In this document: piece by piece, positions 52,387-60,725 of the stretch
Layout of the letters: every line of letters begins with the position of its first letter
Position numbering within the stretch: the stretch's first letter is position 1
Source: Tabrizicola sp.
GTDB lineage: Bacteria > Pseudomonadota > Alphaproteobacteria > Rhodobacterales > Rhodobacteraceae
Assembly (NCBI RefSeq): GCF_016792905.1
Contig: NZ_JAEULP010000069.1
Span: 42,983 to 106,982, forward strand
Reading direction: 5' to 3'
Length of the DNA: 64,000 nucleotides
Notes under the pieces: model-generated
The model's input: the letters and a program-made list of their open reading frames with translations, nothing else
Told to the model about the DNA's origin: nothing
The model's database searches: none
Position numbers and translations under genes: made by a program

Positions 52387-52735
52387 AGCGAGTTTCCTCC
52401 TTGATAACCCTTTGATCCTGCGATCCGGTTTGCGGTCTTGGCCGACCGTTCCATGCAGACGCTCTCCCGGGCCGCTTTCAGCAAGTCACCCGAACCAGAC
52501 CCGGTGCGGCGAAGGCCGATACGGGTGTCTGCATGATGTGAAGTTCTTCATTCCTGTCCGGCAGTCGGGCTGCATCCCTCCTTACGCAGCCGTTTCTCCC
52601 CGTCGCACATCGTCGCTTGGGCAGCTCCGGACAGGACCAGCTTGCGGGATGCGACAGAATGCCACAACTTGCTTTCACATCAGATTACATCAGCGCATCG
52701 ATAGCGGCTCGATGCCCGGACAAGGTCGTCGAACC
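52387..52735. promoter_or_regulatory. Divergent control region of the sugar operon and lacI-type gene
   Basis: 349 bases without a supported gene. It should hold the promoters for both directions. Two signals stand out: a perfect 12-base palindrome TGAAGTTCTTCA at 52539-52550 and a direct repeat ACATCAG at 52677-52683 and 52687-52693, ten bases (one helical turn) apart, shortly before the regulator gene. Either could bind the LacI-type protein. No clear -35/-10 pair was chosen. Confidence 0.4.
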
Positions 52736-53761
52736 ATGGGAAAGACCACGATCGTCGATGTTGCCCGGAAGGCCGGTGTCTCGACCGCCACGGTCGACCG
52801 TGTGCTCAACGGTCGCGCCGGAGTTTCCGCCGCCAACCGTCACCGCGTTCTCCACGCAGCGAAAGAGCTGGGTTATCTGCCGATCGAAGGCGTCGTCGCG
52901 CTCCCATCCCGACCTGTCCATCTCGAATTCTTCATTCCGATGGTTCAGAACGGCTTCATGGGCGAGCTGGTCGCCAGCATCCGCCGCTTTGCGGCAACAG
53001 TGCCGCTCGTCGCCTCCTGCAACATACGCGCGCTTGACGGTTTCGGACCCGAGACGCTGCTACCCGCCCTTGAAACGATCTCGCTCCGCACCAGCGGAAT
53101 CGGTCTTGTTGCTGCCGATCACCCAAGGTCGCGCGAGGCAATCCGGCGCGTCTGCGAAGCCGGACTGCGTGTGATCACCATCGCGTCCGACGTTCCAGAC
53201 TCGGGTCGATCCGCCTATGTCGGCGTCGACAACATGGTCGCCGGACGCACCGCGGGCCTTCTGATGGGGCGCATGGCAGGCGGCGGCAGTGGCTCCATCG
53301 GCCTGTTCATGGGATCACGCACCTATGATGGCCACCAGGGCCGCGAAGCCGGATTTCGCGCCGTCCTGCACCGGGATTTTCCGTCATTGTCGTTGCTTCC
53401 ACCGATCGAGACCGGCGAAAGCAGCGACAGGACACGCGCCGCGATGACGCAGCTTCTGCGCGGGAACCCGCACCTGGCCGGCGTCTACTGCGTTGGCGCC
53501 GGCCGCACCGGCATCGTCGCGGCTCTGGAAGAGTTCCATCCATCCCGCCGCCCGCTGGTCTTCATGCATGACCTCACCGACCGGACCCATGCCTGGTTGG
53601 CAGATGGCCTCATCGACGTGATCATCGACCAGAACGTGCAGCTTGTCGGCGAGCAGGCGGTCATCCGTCTCCTGGGTGCCATTGCCACCTCCGCCCCGCA
53701 GCTCCAGCTGACAGACATCGAGCCGCGGATCATCCTGCGCGAGAACATTCCGCGCCGGTGA
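52736..53761 (+). CDS. LacI-family transcriptional regulator
   Basis: 341 residues from the ATG at 52736. The N-terminal HTH is classic: 'TIVDVARKAGVSTATVDRVL' followed by 'NGRAGVSAANRHRVLHAAKE'. The rest is a sugar-binding-like periplasmic fold ('HLEFFIPMVQNGFMGELVAS', 'SAYVGVDNMVAGRTAGLLMG', 'VFMHDLTDRTHAWLADGLID'). The divergent position indicates that it controls the ABC/MocD/MocE operon, releasing DNA on binding the transported polyol or a product. Confidence 0.93.
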   Translation: MGKTTIVDVARKAGVSTATVDRVLNGRAGVSAANRHRVLHAAKELGYLPIEGVVALPSRPVHLEFFIPMVQNGFMGELVASIRRFAATVPLVASCNIRALDGFGPETLLPALETISLRTSGIGLVAADHPRSREAIRRVCEAGLRVITIASDVPDSGRSAYVGVDNMVAGRTAGLLMGRMAGGGSGSIGLFMGSRTYDGHQGREAGFRAVLHRDFPSLSLLPPIETGESSDRTRAAMTQLLRGNPHLAGVYCVGAGRTGIVAALEEFHPSRRPLVFMHDLTDRTHAWLADGLIDVIIDQNVQLVGEQAVIRLLGAIATSAPQLQLTDIEPRIILRENIPRR

Positions 53762-53847
53762 CGGTCAGGCGCCGCGCACCAGACCACATTCGATCGGTCC
53801 CCGCGCTCCCGCCTTGTCGGACGCTCCCCGAATGCTAGGTTTGGCAC

Positions 53848-54846
53848 ATGGCCCGGCCCCCGCTCCTGATCCCACGCCCGGAGGGACTGTACTGCCCGGG
53901 CGGCGATTTCTTCATCGACCCTGCGCGCCCCGTCGCCCGCGCGCTCATTACCCATGGCCATTCCGACCATGCCCGCCCCGGCCATGGCGCGGTCATGGCA
54001 ACGCGGGAAACGCTCGACATCATGGCGATCCGTTACGGCGAGGATTTCACCCGCAGCCGCCATATCGCCGATGGGGCCATCACAATCGGCGGCGTCACCG
54101 TTTCATTCCACCCGGCGGGGCATATCCTCGGGTCGGCCCAGATCGCCGTGACGGGCGGGGGGTGCCGCATCGTGGTCTCCGGCGACTATGCCCGCGTTCC
54201 CACCCCGACCTGCGCCCGGTTCGAGCCAGTCCCCTGCGACATCTTCGTGACCGAGGCGACCTTTGCCCTGCCCGTCTTCCGCCACCCTCCACCAGAGACC
54301 GAGATCGCCCGCCTTCTCGCCAGCGTCGCCGCCTTCCCGGACCGGTCGCACCTGATCGGCGCCTATGCGCTTGGCAAGGCCCAACGCCTGATCGCAGCCC
54401 TGCGGCAGGCGGGCTGGGATGCGCCGATCTACATCCACGGCGCGTTGCACCAGCTCTGTGACTATCACGTCGCCCAAGGCATCAATCTCGGCGACCTCCG
54501 TCCCGCCACCGAAGGCAAGAAGGCCGACTTCGCCGGTACCATCGTCATCGCGCCGCCCTCGGCCTTCGCCACCGCCTGGGCGCAGCGCTTCCCCGACCCG
54601 GTCATCGGCTTCGCCTCTGGCTGGATGCAGGTCCGCGCCCGCGCCCGGCAACGGGGCGTCGAGCTGCCCCTCATCCTCTCCGATCATGTCGACTGGCCCG
54701 CGCTGACCGCCACGATCACCGAACTGGACCCGGCCGAGGTCTGGATCACCCATGGCCGCGAAGACGCCCTGATGCGCTGGTGCGAGATGACCCAGCGCGC
54801 GGCCCGCCCCCTGCATCTGGTCGGCTACGAGGACGACGCCGAATGA
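53848..54846 (+). CDS. Ligase-associated DNA exonuclease (metallo-beta-lactamase/beta-CASP)
   Basis: 332 residues with the metal-binding motif 'LITHGHSDHARPGHG' (HxHxDH), 'FHPAGHILGSAQIAV' and 'VVSGDYARVPTPTC', as in mRNA 3'-end-processing-factor-like exonucleases that are paired with DNA ligase in many alphaproteobacteria. The stop overlaps the ligase start (ATGA), so the two are made together and probably act in one DNA-repair complex. Confidence 0.9.
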   Translation: MARPPLLIPRPEGLYCPGGDFFIDPARPVARALITHGHSDHARPGHGAVMATRETLDIMAIRYGEDFTRSRHIADGAITIGGVTVSFHPAGHILGSAQIAVTGGGCRIVVSGDYARVPTPTCARFEPVPCDIFVTEATFALPVFRHPPPETEIARLLASVAAFPDRSHLIGAYALGKAQRLIAALRQAGWDAPIYIHGALHQLCDYHVAQGINLGDLRPATEGKKADFAGTIVIAPPSAFATAWAQRFPDPVIGFASGWMQVRARARQRGVELPLILSDHVDWPALTATITELDPAEVWITHGREDALMRWCEMTQRAARPLHLVGYEDDAE

Positions 54847-56405
54847 GCCTGACCGCCTTCGCCACGCTCCTCGAACGGCTCGCCTTCACGCCGCAGCGGC
54901 TGGGCAAGGAACGGCTCCTGGCCGACGCCTTCACCCGGATGCCGGACCCCGAACGCGGGCTGATGCTCGCCGCCCTGACCGGCGACCTGAAGCTGCGGCA
55001 AGTCACGCCCAGCCTGCTGCGGGGCCTGACGGAAATGCGAGCAGATGCTCAGCTTTTTTCCTATAGCTATGATTTCGTTGGCGATCTCGCCGAAACCATC
55101 GCCCTCATCTGGCCCGAGGGCACCCGCACGGATCCGCCCTTGTCCGAGGTCGTCCACGAACTCGCCACCGCACCAAAGACCCGCCTTCCGGCCCTCATCA
55201 CCGCAAGGCTCGACAGCCTCGGGCCCTCCGAACGTTACGCCTACCTGAAACTTGCCACCGGCGCCCTTCGAGTCGGCGTCTCTGCCCGCCTCGCCCGCAC
55301 GGCCTTCGCCGCCTGGGCGAACCTGCCCCTCCCGCAGGTCGAGGAAATCTGGCACGCCCTTCAGCCGCCCTACCTCGACCTCTTCGCCTGGGCCTCCGGC
55401 AGCCCCCGCCCCGAAGCCGCCGCCCGTGCCCCATTCCGCCCGGTGATGCTCTCCACCCCGACCGATCTTGACCAGCTTTCCGCCCTCGACCCGGCAGACT
55501 TCGCCGCCGAGTGGAAATGGGATGGCATCCGCATCCAGGCAGTCAGCGATGGCGGCACCCGTCGCCTCTACTCCCGAACGGGAGAGGACATCAGCACCGC
55601 CTTTCCCGATGTCGTTGATCTGATGGCCTTCGATGGCACGCTGGACGGCGAACTTCTCGTCCGGCGCGACGATGAAATCGCCAGCTTCGCCGACCTGCAA
55701 CAGCGGCTGAACCGCAAGACCGTGACGCCTGCGATGCTGCGCTCCCACCCTGCCGGATTGCGCCTGTATGACGTTCTGATCTGGAACGGCCAGGACCTTC
55801 GCGACGAGCCCTACGACGCCCGCCGCGCCGTGCTGGCCCAAGCCGTCGCCACCCTCAACCCCCGCATCGACCTGTCGCCGGACCTACCGTTCGCCACATG
55901 GGACGACCTGGCCGCCCTGCGGCTGAACCCGCCCGCCGCTGTCATCGAAGGTGTGATGATCAAGCGCCGCGACAGCCCCTATCTTGCAGGCCGCATGAAA
56001 GGCCCCTGGTTCAAGTGGAAGCGCGACCCGCACCTGATCGACGCCGTCCTGATGTATGCCCAGCGTGGCCACGGCAAGCGCTCGGGCTACTATTCCGACT
56101 TCACCTTCGGCGTCTGGAACGGTGACGACCTCGTCCCGGTCGGCAAGGCCTATTTCGGCTTCACCGATGCCGAACTGAAGGATCTGGACCGCTTCGTCCG
56201 CACGAACACCATCGAACGCTTCGGCGTGGTCCGCTCCGTCGCCCGGACCAAGGTCGTCGAGGTCGCGTTCGAAGGCCTCAACCGATCCTCCCGCCACAAG
56301 TCCGGCGTCGCCATGCGCTTCCCCCGGATCAACCGCATCCGCGACGACAAGCCCGCCGTCGAGGCCGACCACCTGTCGACCCTGCAGGCGATGCTGACCA
56401 ACTAG
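54843..56405 (+). CDS. ATP-dependent DNA ligase
   Basis: 520 residues from the ATG at 54843. An N-terminal helical domain precedes the adenylation domain with the active-site motif 'AEWKWDGIRIQ' (KxDG), 'RLYSRTGEDIS', 'DGELLV' and 'EGVMIKRRDSPYLAGRMKGP', followed by an OB fold ending 'KVVEVAFEGLNRSSRHKSGV'. This is the exonuclease-coupled ligase of the LigB/LigC class rather than LigA. The Lhr-type helicase and MPE phosphoesterase often encoded next are absent here. The TAG stop shares the palindrome CTAG (56402-56405) with the convergent gene's stop. Confidence 0.95.
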   Translation: MSLTAFATLLERLAFTPQRLGKERLLADAFTRMPDPERGLMLAALTGDLKLRQVTPSLLRGLTEMRADAQLFSYSYDFVGDLAETIALIWPEGTRTDPPLSEVVHELATAPKTRLPALITARLDSLGPSERYAYLKLATGALRVGVSARLARTAFAAWANLPLPQVEEIWHALQPPYLDLFAWASGSPRPEAAARAPFRPVMLSTPTDLDQLSALDPADFAAEWKWDGIRIQAVSDGGTRRLYSRTGEDISTAFPDVVDLMAFDGTLDGELLVRRDDEIASFADLQQRLNRKTVTPAMLRSHPAGLRLYDVLIWNGQDLRDEPYDARRAVLAQAVATLNPRIDLSPDLPFATWDDLAALRLNPPAAVIEGVMIKRRDSPYLAGRMKGPWFKWKRDPHLIDAVLMYAQRGHGKRSGYYSDFTFGVWNGDDLVPVGKAYFGFTDAELKDLDRFVRTNTIERFGVVRSVARTKVVEVAFEGLNRSSRHKSGVAMRFPRINRIRDDKPAVEADHLSTLQAMLTN

Positions 56406-57364
56406 ACCGAGGCGAGAAGCCGCGCCACATGATCCGGCCCGGCAGGCACGATGCCCGAGGGGTTCAGCGCCTTGATCGAATAGTATCCGGCCTTGATATG
56501 GTCCAGGTTCACCGTCCCCGCCACGCCCGGCAGCCGCAGGATCCGTTCCATGTAGGCCGAGAGGCGCGGGTAGTCGGCGATCTGGCGGCGGTTCACCTTG
56601 AAGATGCCGTGATATGCCGCATCGAAGCGGATCAGGGTGACAAACGTGCGGATATCGGTCTCCGTCAGCCGCTCGCCGAACAGGTAACCGCCCGTCAGCC
56701 GCGCCTCCAGTTCGGCCAGCGTGGCGAAGACGCCCTCCACCGCCTCGTCATAGGCCGCCTGCGTCCCCGCGAAGCCCGCCTTGTAGACCCCGTTGTTCAA
56801 CCCATCATAGATGCGCGGGTTCAGCGCGTCGATCTCATCCGCCAGGTCGGCGGGATAAAGCCGCAGGTCGGACGGCGCCAGCGCCTCGAAGGCCGAGTCG
56901 AACATGCGCAGGATGTCGGCGCTTTCGTTCGACACCATCACCCCGCGCTCCATGTCCCACAGAACCGGCACCGTCGCCCGCCCGGTGAAATGCGGATCGG
57001 CGCGGGTATAGATCTCGTGCATATAGCTGGCCCCGAACAAGGGATCGGCATCCGCCCCCGGATAACCGCCGAAAGCCCAGCCCTGATCCGTCAGCACCGG
57101 GTTGACAACCGTCACCGGGACCAACGCCTCCAGCCCCTTCAACGCCCGCCCGATGAGCGTGCGCGAGGCCCAGGGGCAGATCAACGCGACATACAGCCGA
57201 TAGCGCCCGGCCTCGGCCTTGAAGCCACCCTCGCCCGTCGGGCCGGCACTGCCATCGGCCGTGATCCAGTTGCGGAAGCTCGACACCTGCCGGACAAAAC
57301 GACCCTTCTCGTCGGCCTTCTGCACCGGCTGCCAGTTCGCCACCCATTTGCCGTCGACCAGCAT
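56402..57364 (-). CDS. Glutathionyl-hydroquinone reductase (Xi-class glutathione S-transferase, YqjG-like)
   Basis: 320 residues from the ATG at 57364 (AGGTGG 6 bases upstream). The catalytic Cys lies in 'LICPWASRTLIGRAL' (CPWA motif). 'GRATVPVLWDMERGVMVSNE' carries the VP/NES features of the thioredoxin-fold half, and 'LTETDIRTFVTLIRFDAAYH' the C-terminal helical half. These enzymes remove glutathione from glutathionyl-hydroquinones. The gene follows the dioxygenase by 1 base. It ends on a CTAG shared with the ligase stop. Confidence 0.93.
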   Translation of the reverse strand: MLVDGKWVANWQPVQKADEKGRFVRQVSSFRNWITADGSAGPTGEGGFKAEAGRYRLYVALICPWASRTLIGRALKGLEALVPVTVVNPVLTDQGWAFGGYPGADADPLFGASYMHEIYTRADPHFTGRATVPVLWDMERGVMVSNESADILRMFDSAFEALAPSDLRLYPADLADEIDALNPRIYDGLNNGVYKAGFAGTQAAYDEAVEGVFATLAELEARLTGGYLFGERLTETDIRTFVTLIRFDAAYHGIFKVNRRQIADYPRLSAYMERILRLPGVAGTVNLDHIKAGYYSIKALNPSGIVPAGPDHVARLLASV

Positions 57365-57365
57365 C

Positions 57366-58193
57366 TCAGGCCACCTGATGGAACACGAAGGACCGCATCG
57401 ACACCGATCCCAGGTCGATCGCATCGGTCATGAAGGTCAGCTGGTCCCGCCCGTCCGAGGCCCCGGCGATGGTCAGTGCGGGCATGTAGTGGTCCACCGT
57501 CGGATGCGCCATGCGCAACAGCGTCCCCAGCCCCGCCGCATCGGCCAGCGGCTTCAGGTCGCGTGCCTCCAGCCGGTTGGCGAAGAGCCGGTCGAACTCC
57601 AGCGCAAAGTCCTGTGGCTGGCCCCCGAAGCGCATCGCCCGCAGGTTATGCACCACGTTGCCCGACCCCAGGATCAGCACTCCCCGGTCGCGAAGCTGCG
57701 CCAGGGTGCGGCCGACCTCAAGCTGATGCTCAAGCCCCCGGCCCATGTCGATGGAGACCTGGAAGACCGGCACCTGCGCCTGCGGATACAGGAACTTCAG
57801 CACCGTCCAGGCGCCGTGATCCAGACCCCAGGTGTCATCCTCGGCGGCATGGTGGCTGGCCAAGAGGCTCACCACTTCCCGCGCCAGCACCGGGTTGCCC
57901 GGGGCCGGATAGTCCATCGCATAAAGTGCATCCGGGAAGCCGTAGAAATCGTGGATCGTCTTCGGCAGGGATGAGACATCGACCAGCGTGGTCCCCCGCG
58001 TCATCCAGTGCGCCGAGACGACCAGGATCGCCGCCGGTTCCGGCAGGCTTTTCCCGAGTTCCGTCCAGGCGCGGCTGTACTCGGTATCCTCAAGCGCGTT
58101 CATCGGGCTGCCGTGGCCCAGGAACACCACCGGCATCCGGGCCGAAGGCTTCAGCCGGTCGCGCAGGGCGTGCAGGTCGGTGATCGCGCTCAT
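57366..58193 (-). CDS. 4,5-DOPA-extradiol-type class III ring-cleavage dioxygenase (YgiD/LigB-like)
   Basis: 275 residues. Metal-site His residues lie in 'PVVFLGHGSPMNAL', 'AILVVSAHWMTRGT', 'GSGNVVHNLRAM' and 'AHPTVDHYMPALTIAGASD', the layout of LigB-superfamily DODA enzymes. The likely substrates are catechols. It is in an operon with DoxX and the hydroquinone reductase, which suggests aromatic/quinone detoxification. Confidence 0.92.
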   Translation of the reverse strand: MSAITDLHALRDRLKPSARMPVVFLGHGSPMNALEDTEYSRAWTELGKSLPEPAAILVVSAHWMTRGTTLVDVSSLPKTIHDFYGFPDALYAMDYPAPGNPVLAREVVSLLASHHAAEDDTWGLDHGAWTVLKFLYPQAQVPVFQVSIDMGRGLEHQLEVGRTLAQLRDRGVLILGSGNVVHNLRAMRFGGQPQDFALEFDRLFANRLEARDLKPLADAAGLGTLLRMAHPTVDHYMPALTIAGASDGRDQLTFMTDAIDLGSVSMRSFVFHQVA

Positions 58194-58255
58194 TTCGCTG
58201 TCCTATCGGGAAAAGGGCCGCCCCGGCGGGACGGTCCATCTGTTTCAGAGTGCGA

Positions 58256-58663
58256 TCAGGCCGCGACGGCCACCGGAGACGAAGGTTTCAGCGCATAGGC
58301 CCCGCTGCCCAAGAGCGCGATGGCGCCCTGGATCACCGCCCAGAACAACGGGAATTCCCAGCCACCGCCTTCGCTGGAGAAGACCCAGCCATTGCCCGAA
58401 TGCACCCAGGTCGCACCCAGAAGCACCGGGACCAGCGCAAGCGCCACCGCGCGGGTCGCCACACCAAGGATCAGCGCCAGGCCACCCGCAACTTCGGCAA
58501 AGATGGTCAGGTAGGCGAAGAAGCCCGGCAGGCCAAGGCTTTCGAAATAGCCGACGGTGCCGGGAATCGTGAAGACAAAGACCTTCATCAGGCCGTGGGC
58601 AATGAACAGCGCCCCGCTCGAGACGCGAAGGGCAAGGGCGGCGTAGTCGGAGTTGGTGGACAT
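58256..58663 (-). CDS. DoxX family membrane protein (YqjF-like)
   Basis: 135 residues from the ATG at 58663 (AAAGG 9 bases upstream; the ATG at 58672 sits on it). Four hydrophobic helices are visible ('LALRVSSGALFIAHGLMKVF', 'GFFAYLTIFAEVAGGLALIL', 'AVALALVPVLLGATW', 'FWAVIQGAIALLGSG'), typical of DoxX/YqjF. E. coli yqjF lies next to yqjG and near the LysR gene yhaJ; here the same three types occur together. Biochemical role is unsettled; quinone/redox function is likely. Confidence 0.9.
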   Translation of the reverse strand: MSTNSDYAALALRVSSGALFIAHGLMKVFVFTIPGTVGYFESLGLPGFFAYLTIFAEVAGGLALILGVATRAVALALVPVLLGATWVHSGNGWVFSSEGGGWEFPLFWAVIQGAIALLGSGAYALKPSSPVAVAA

Positions 58664-58795
58664 GGAATGCATCCTTTTCTGAAAGCCGCAGCTGCGGCGA
58701 GTGATCCGATGCCGCCTAGATAGCGCTTGACCACTCGGCATGAAATGGCAAGCTTCCGGAATGACTATCCATGTTCCGTTCCAAATTGGGCTTCG
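58664..58795. promoter_or_regulatory. Divergent control region doxX / lysR
   Basis: 132 bases between divergent genes. It contains a perfect 14-base palindrome GCCGCAGCTGCGGC (58685-58698) close to the doxX start and an 8-base palindrome TTCCGGAA (58754-58761) nearer the LysR gene. LysR regulators usually bind such dyads, but no T-N11-A site was chosen with confidence. Confidence 0.35.
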
Positions 58796-59692
58796 ATGGA
58801 CCTGATCGACGAACTCAAGGCCTTTGTCGCGACCGCGCAGACCGGCTCCTTTACCGCCGCCGCCGAACAGCTTGGCGTGTCTAACCGGCTGACCTCGAAA
58901 TACGTGGCCGAGCTTGAGTCCCGGCTTGGCGTCCGGCTTCTGCAACGCACCACCCGCAAGGTCGGCCTCACCCCGGCGGGCGAGGACCTCCTTGCCCGCG
59001 CGCCCGCGCTCCTCGACGATCTCGACGACCTGATCGGCGAGGTGTCAGAAGGCTCGCGCGGGTTTTCCGGGGTGATCCGCATCTCTGCTTCCGTCACCTT
59101 CGGCGAAACCTATGTCACCGGGATGCTGGATCGCTTCGGCCTGAAGAATCCGGCGCTGTCCTTCGACCTGCGCCTCTCCGACCGGCACGTCGACCTCGCC
59201 AGCGAAGGCATCGACGTGGCCTTCCGCATGGGCCGAACCGACACCCAGTCGCTGAAGGCCTTGAAGCTCGGCGGCTTCGCCTCGCTCCTCGTCGCCAGTC
59301 CCGCATATCTGGCCCGCAAGGGCACCCCGCAGGCCCCCGCCGATCTTGTCCGGCACGACTGCATCATCGATACCAACCGTCGCAGTCCCCGCCGCTGGAG
59401 CTTCGGCACCGGCGCCAGCGAAACCACCGTTGCCGTGCAGGGCCGGTTCCAGGTGAACTCCGCCCGCGCAGCCGTGGAACTTGCGGGCAAGGGCCACGGC
59501 CTCGCCTATGCCCCCCGCTTCACCCTGCGCGAAGCGCTCGCGCAGGGCCTTGTCGTCCCGGTCCTTCCCGACCATGCCGCAGAGATGGGGCTCCTCAACG
59601 CGGTCTACCTGGAGGGCCGCGTCCTGCCCCGCAAGGTCCGCGCCCTGATCGACTTCGCCGCCGAGGACATCCGCACCGCCGACATCCTTTGA
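58796..59692 (+). CDS. LysR-family transcriptional regulator (YhaJ-like context)
   Basis: 298 residues from the ATG at 58796. The HTH 'GSFTAAAEQLGVSNRLTSKY' followed by 'VAELESRLGVRLLQRTTRKV' is typical LysR. The effector domain includes 'GVIRISASVTFGETYV' and 'GIDVAFRMGRTDTQSLKALK'. Divergent from doxX, it should control the dioxygenase/hydroquinone reductase operon, in the way E. coli YhaJ controls yqjF in response to aromatic breakdown products. Confidence 0.92.
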   Translation: MDLIDELKAFVATAQTGSFTAAAEQLGVSNRLTSKYVAELESRLGVRLLQRTTRKVGLTPAGEDLLARAPALLDDLDDLIGEVSEGSRGFSGVIRISASVTFGETYVTGMLDRFGLKNPALSFDLRLSDRHVDLASEGIDVAFRMGRTDTQSLKALKLGGFASLLVASPAYLARKGTPQAPADLVRHDCIIDTNRRSPRRWSFGTGASETTVAVQGRFQVNSARAAVELAGKGHGLAYAPRFTLREALAQGLVVPVLPDHAAEMGLLNAVYLEGRVLPRKVRALIDFAAEDIRTADIL

Positions 59693-59708
59693 CACGGCAC
59701 GGCCCGCC

Positions 59709-60710
59709 TCAACCGGTCACACTGGCCAGCGTGACCGGCTGTCCGGTCTTGGCCGATTGCGTCGCGGCCTCCGCCATCGCCAGGGCGTTGATGCCGTCGG
59801 CGAGGGTGACGGGCAATGCGGCACCGTTTGCCACCGCCTCGACAAAGGCCGCCCACTCCGCCTTGTAGGCGGGCATGTAGCGTTCAAGGAAGAAATAGGT
59901 CGGCTTTGCTCCGGTCACTCCCGCGGTCGTCGACTTGACCAGGGTGTTTTCCAGCATGTTCTGCGCCTGCAACAGGCCTTCCGAGCCCAGAAGCTCGACC
60001 CGCTGGTCATAGCCATAGACCGCCCGGCGCGAGTTCTTGATCACTGCGATGCGGCCGTCAGCGTAGGTGAGGGTGACGACGGCGGTATCCACGTCGCCAG
60101 CCTCGCCGATGGCAGGATCGACGATCGAGGTGCCAACCGCGCTGACCGTGACGGGGGCCGCGCCCATGATGAAGTTCGCCATGTCGAAGTCATGGATCAT
60201 CATGTCGCGGAACAGCCCGCCCGAGACCTTGATATAGGCCACCGGCGGCGGGGCAGGGTCGAAGGAGGTGATCGACAGAAGCTCCGCCTTGCCGATCTCG
60301 CCCTTGTCGAGCGCGGCCTTCAGCGCGGCGAAGTTCGGATCGAAGCGGCGGTTGAAGCCGATCATGACGGGCTTCCCGCTTGGGGCGACGGTCTTCTGGC
60401 AGGCGAGCGCGCGCGCCAGCGACAGGTCCACCGGCTTTTCGCAAAGGACGGCCTTTCCGGCGGCGGTGGCGCGTTCGATCAGGTCGGAATGGGTGTCGGT
60501 CGAGGTGGCTATGAGGACCGCGTTGATCGCGGGATCGTTCAGGATCGCGTCGGTGGTCCGCGCCTCGGCACCGTATTGCTTCGCGAGCTTGGCAGCGGCC
60601 TCGGCGTTGATGTCCGACACCGCGACAAGGCGCGAGCCGGGATGGGTGGTGATGGCGGTGGCATGGACGCCCGCAATGCGGCCGGCGCCCAGAAGTCCTA
60701 CGTTCAGCAT
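59709..60710 (-). CDS. iolG: Inositol 2-dehydrogenase
   Basis: 333 residues. The Rossmann motif 'VGLLGAGRIAGVHATAI' and the Gfo/Idh/MocA EKP motif in 'VLCEKPVDLSLARA' are present. The substrate-side motif 'GGLFRDMMIHDFDMANFIMG' carries the Asp/His pair typical of IolG. It oxidises myo-inositol to 2-keto-myo-inositol with NAD. It is last in the minus-strand operon and converges with the LysR gene across 16 bases. AGGA precedes the ATG. Confidence 0.93.
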   Translation of the reverse strand: MLNVGLLGAGRIAGVHATAITTHPGSRLVAVSDINAEAAAKLAKQYGAEARTTDAILNDPAINAVLIATSTDTHSDLIERATAAGKAVLCEKPVDLSLARALACQKTVAPSGKPVMIGFNRRFDPNFAALKAALDKGEIGKAELLSITSFDPAPPPVAYIKVSGGLFRDMMIHDFDMANFIMGAAPVTVSAVGTSIVDPAIGEAGDVDTAVVTLTYADGRIAVIKNSRRAVYGYDQRVELLGSEGLLQAQNMLENTLVKSTTAGVTGAKPTYFFLERYMPAYKAEWAAFVEAVANGAALPVTLADGINALAMAEAATQSAKTGQPVTLASVTG

Positions 60711-60725
60711 GGGTATTCCTCGTGG

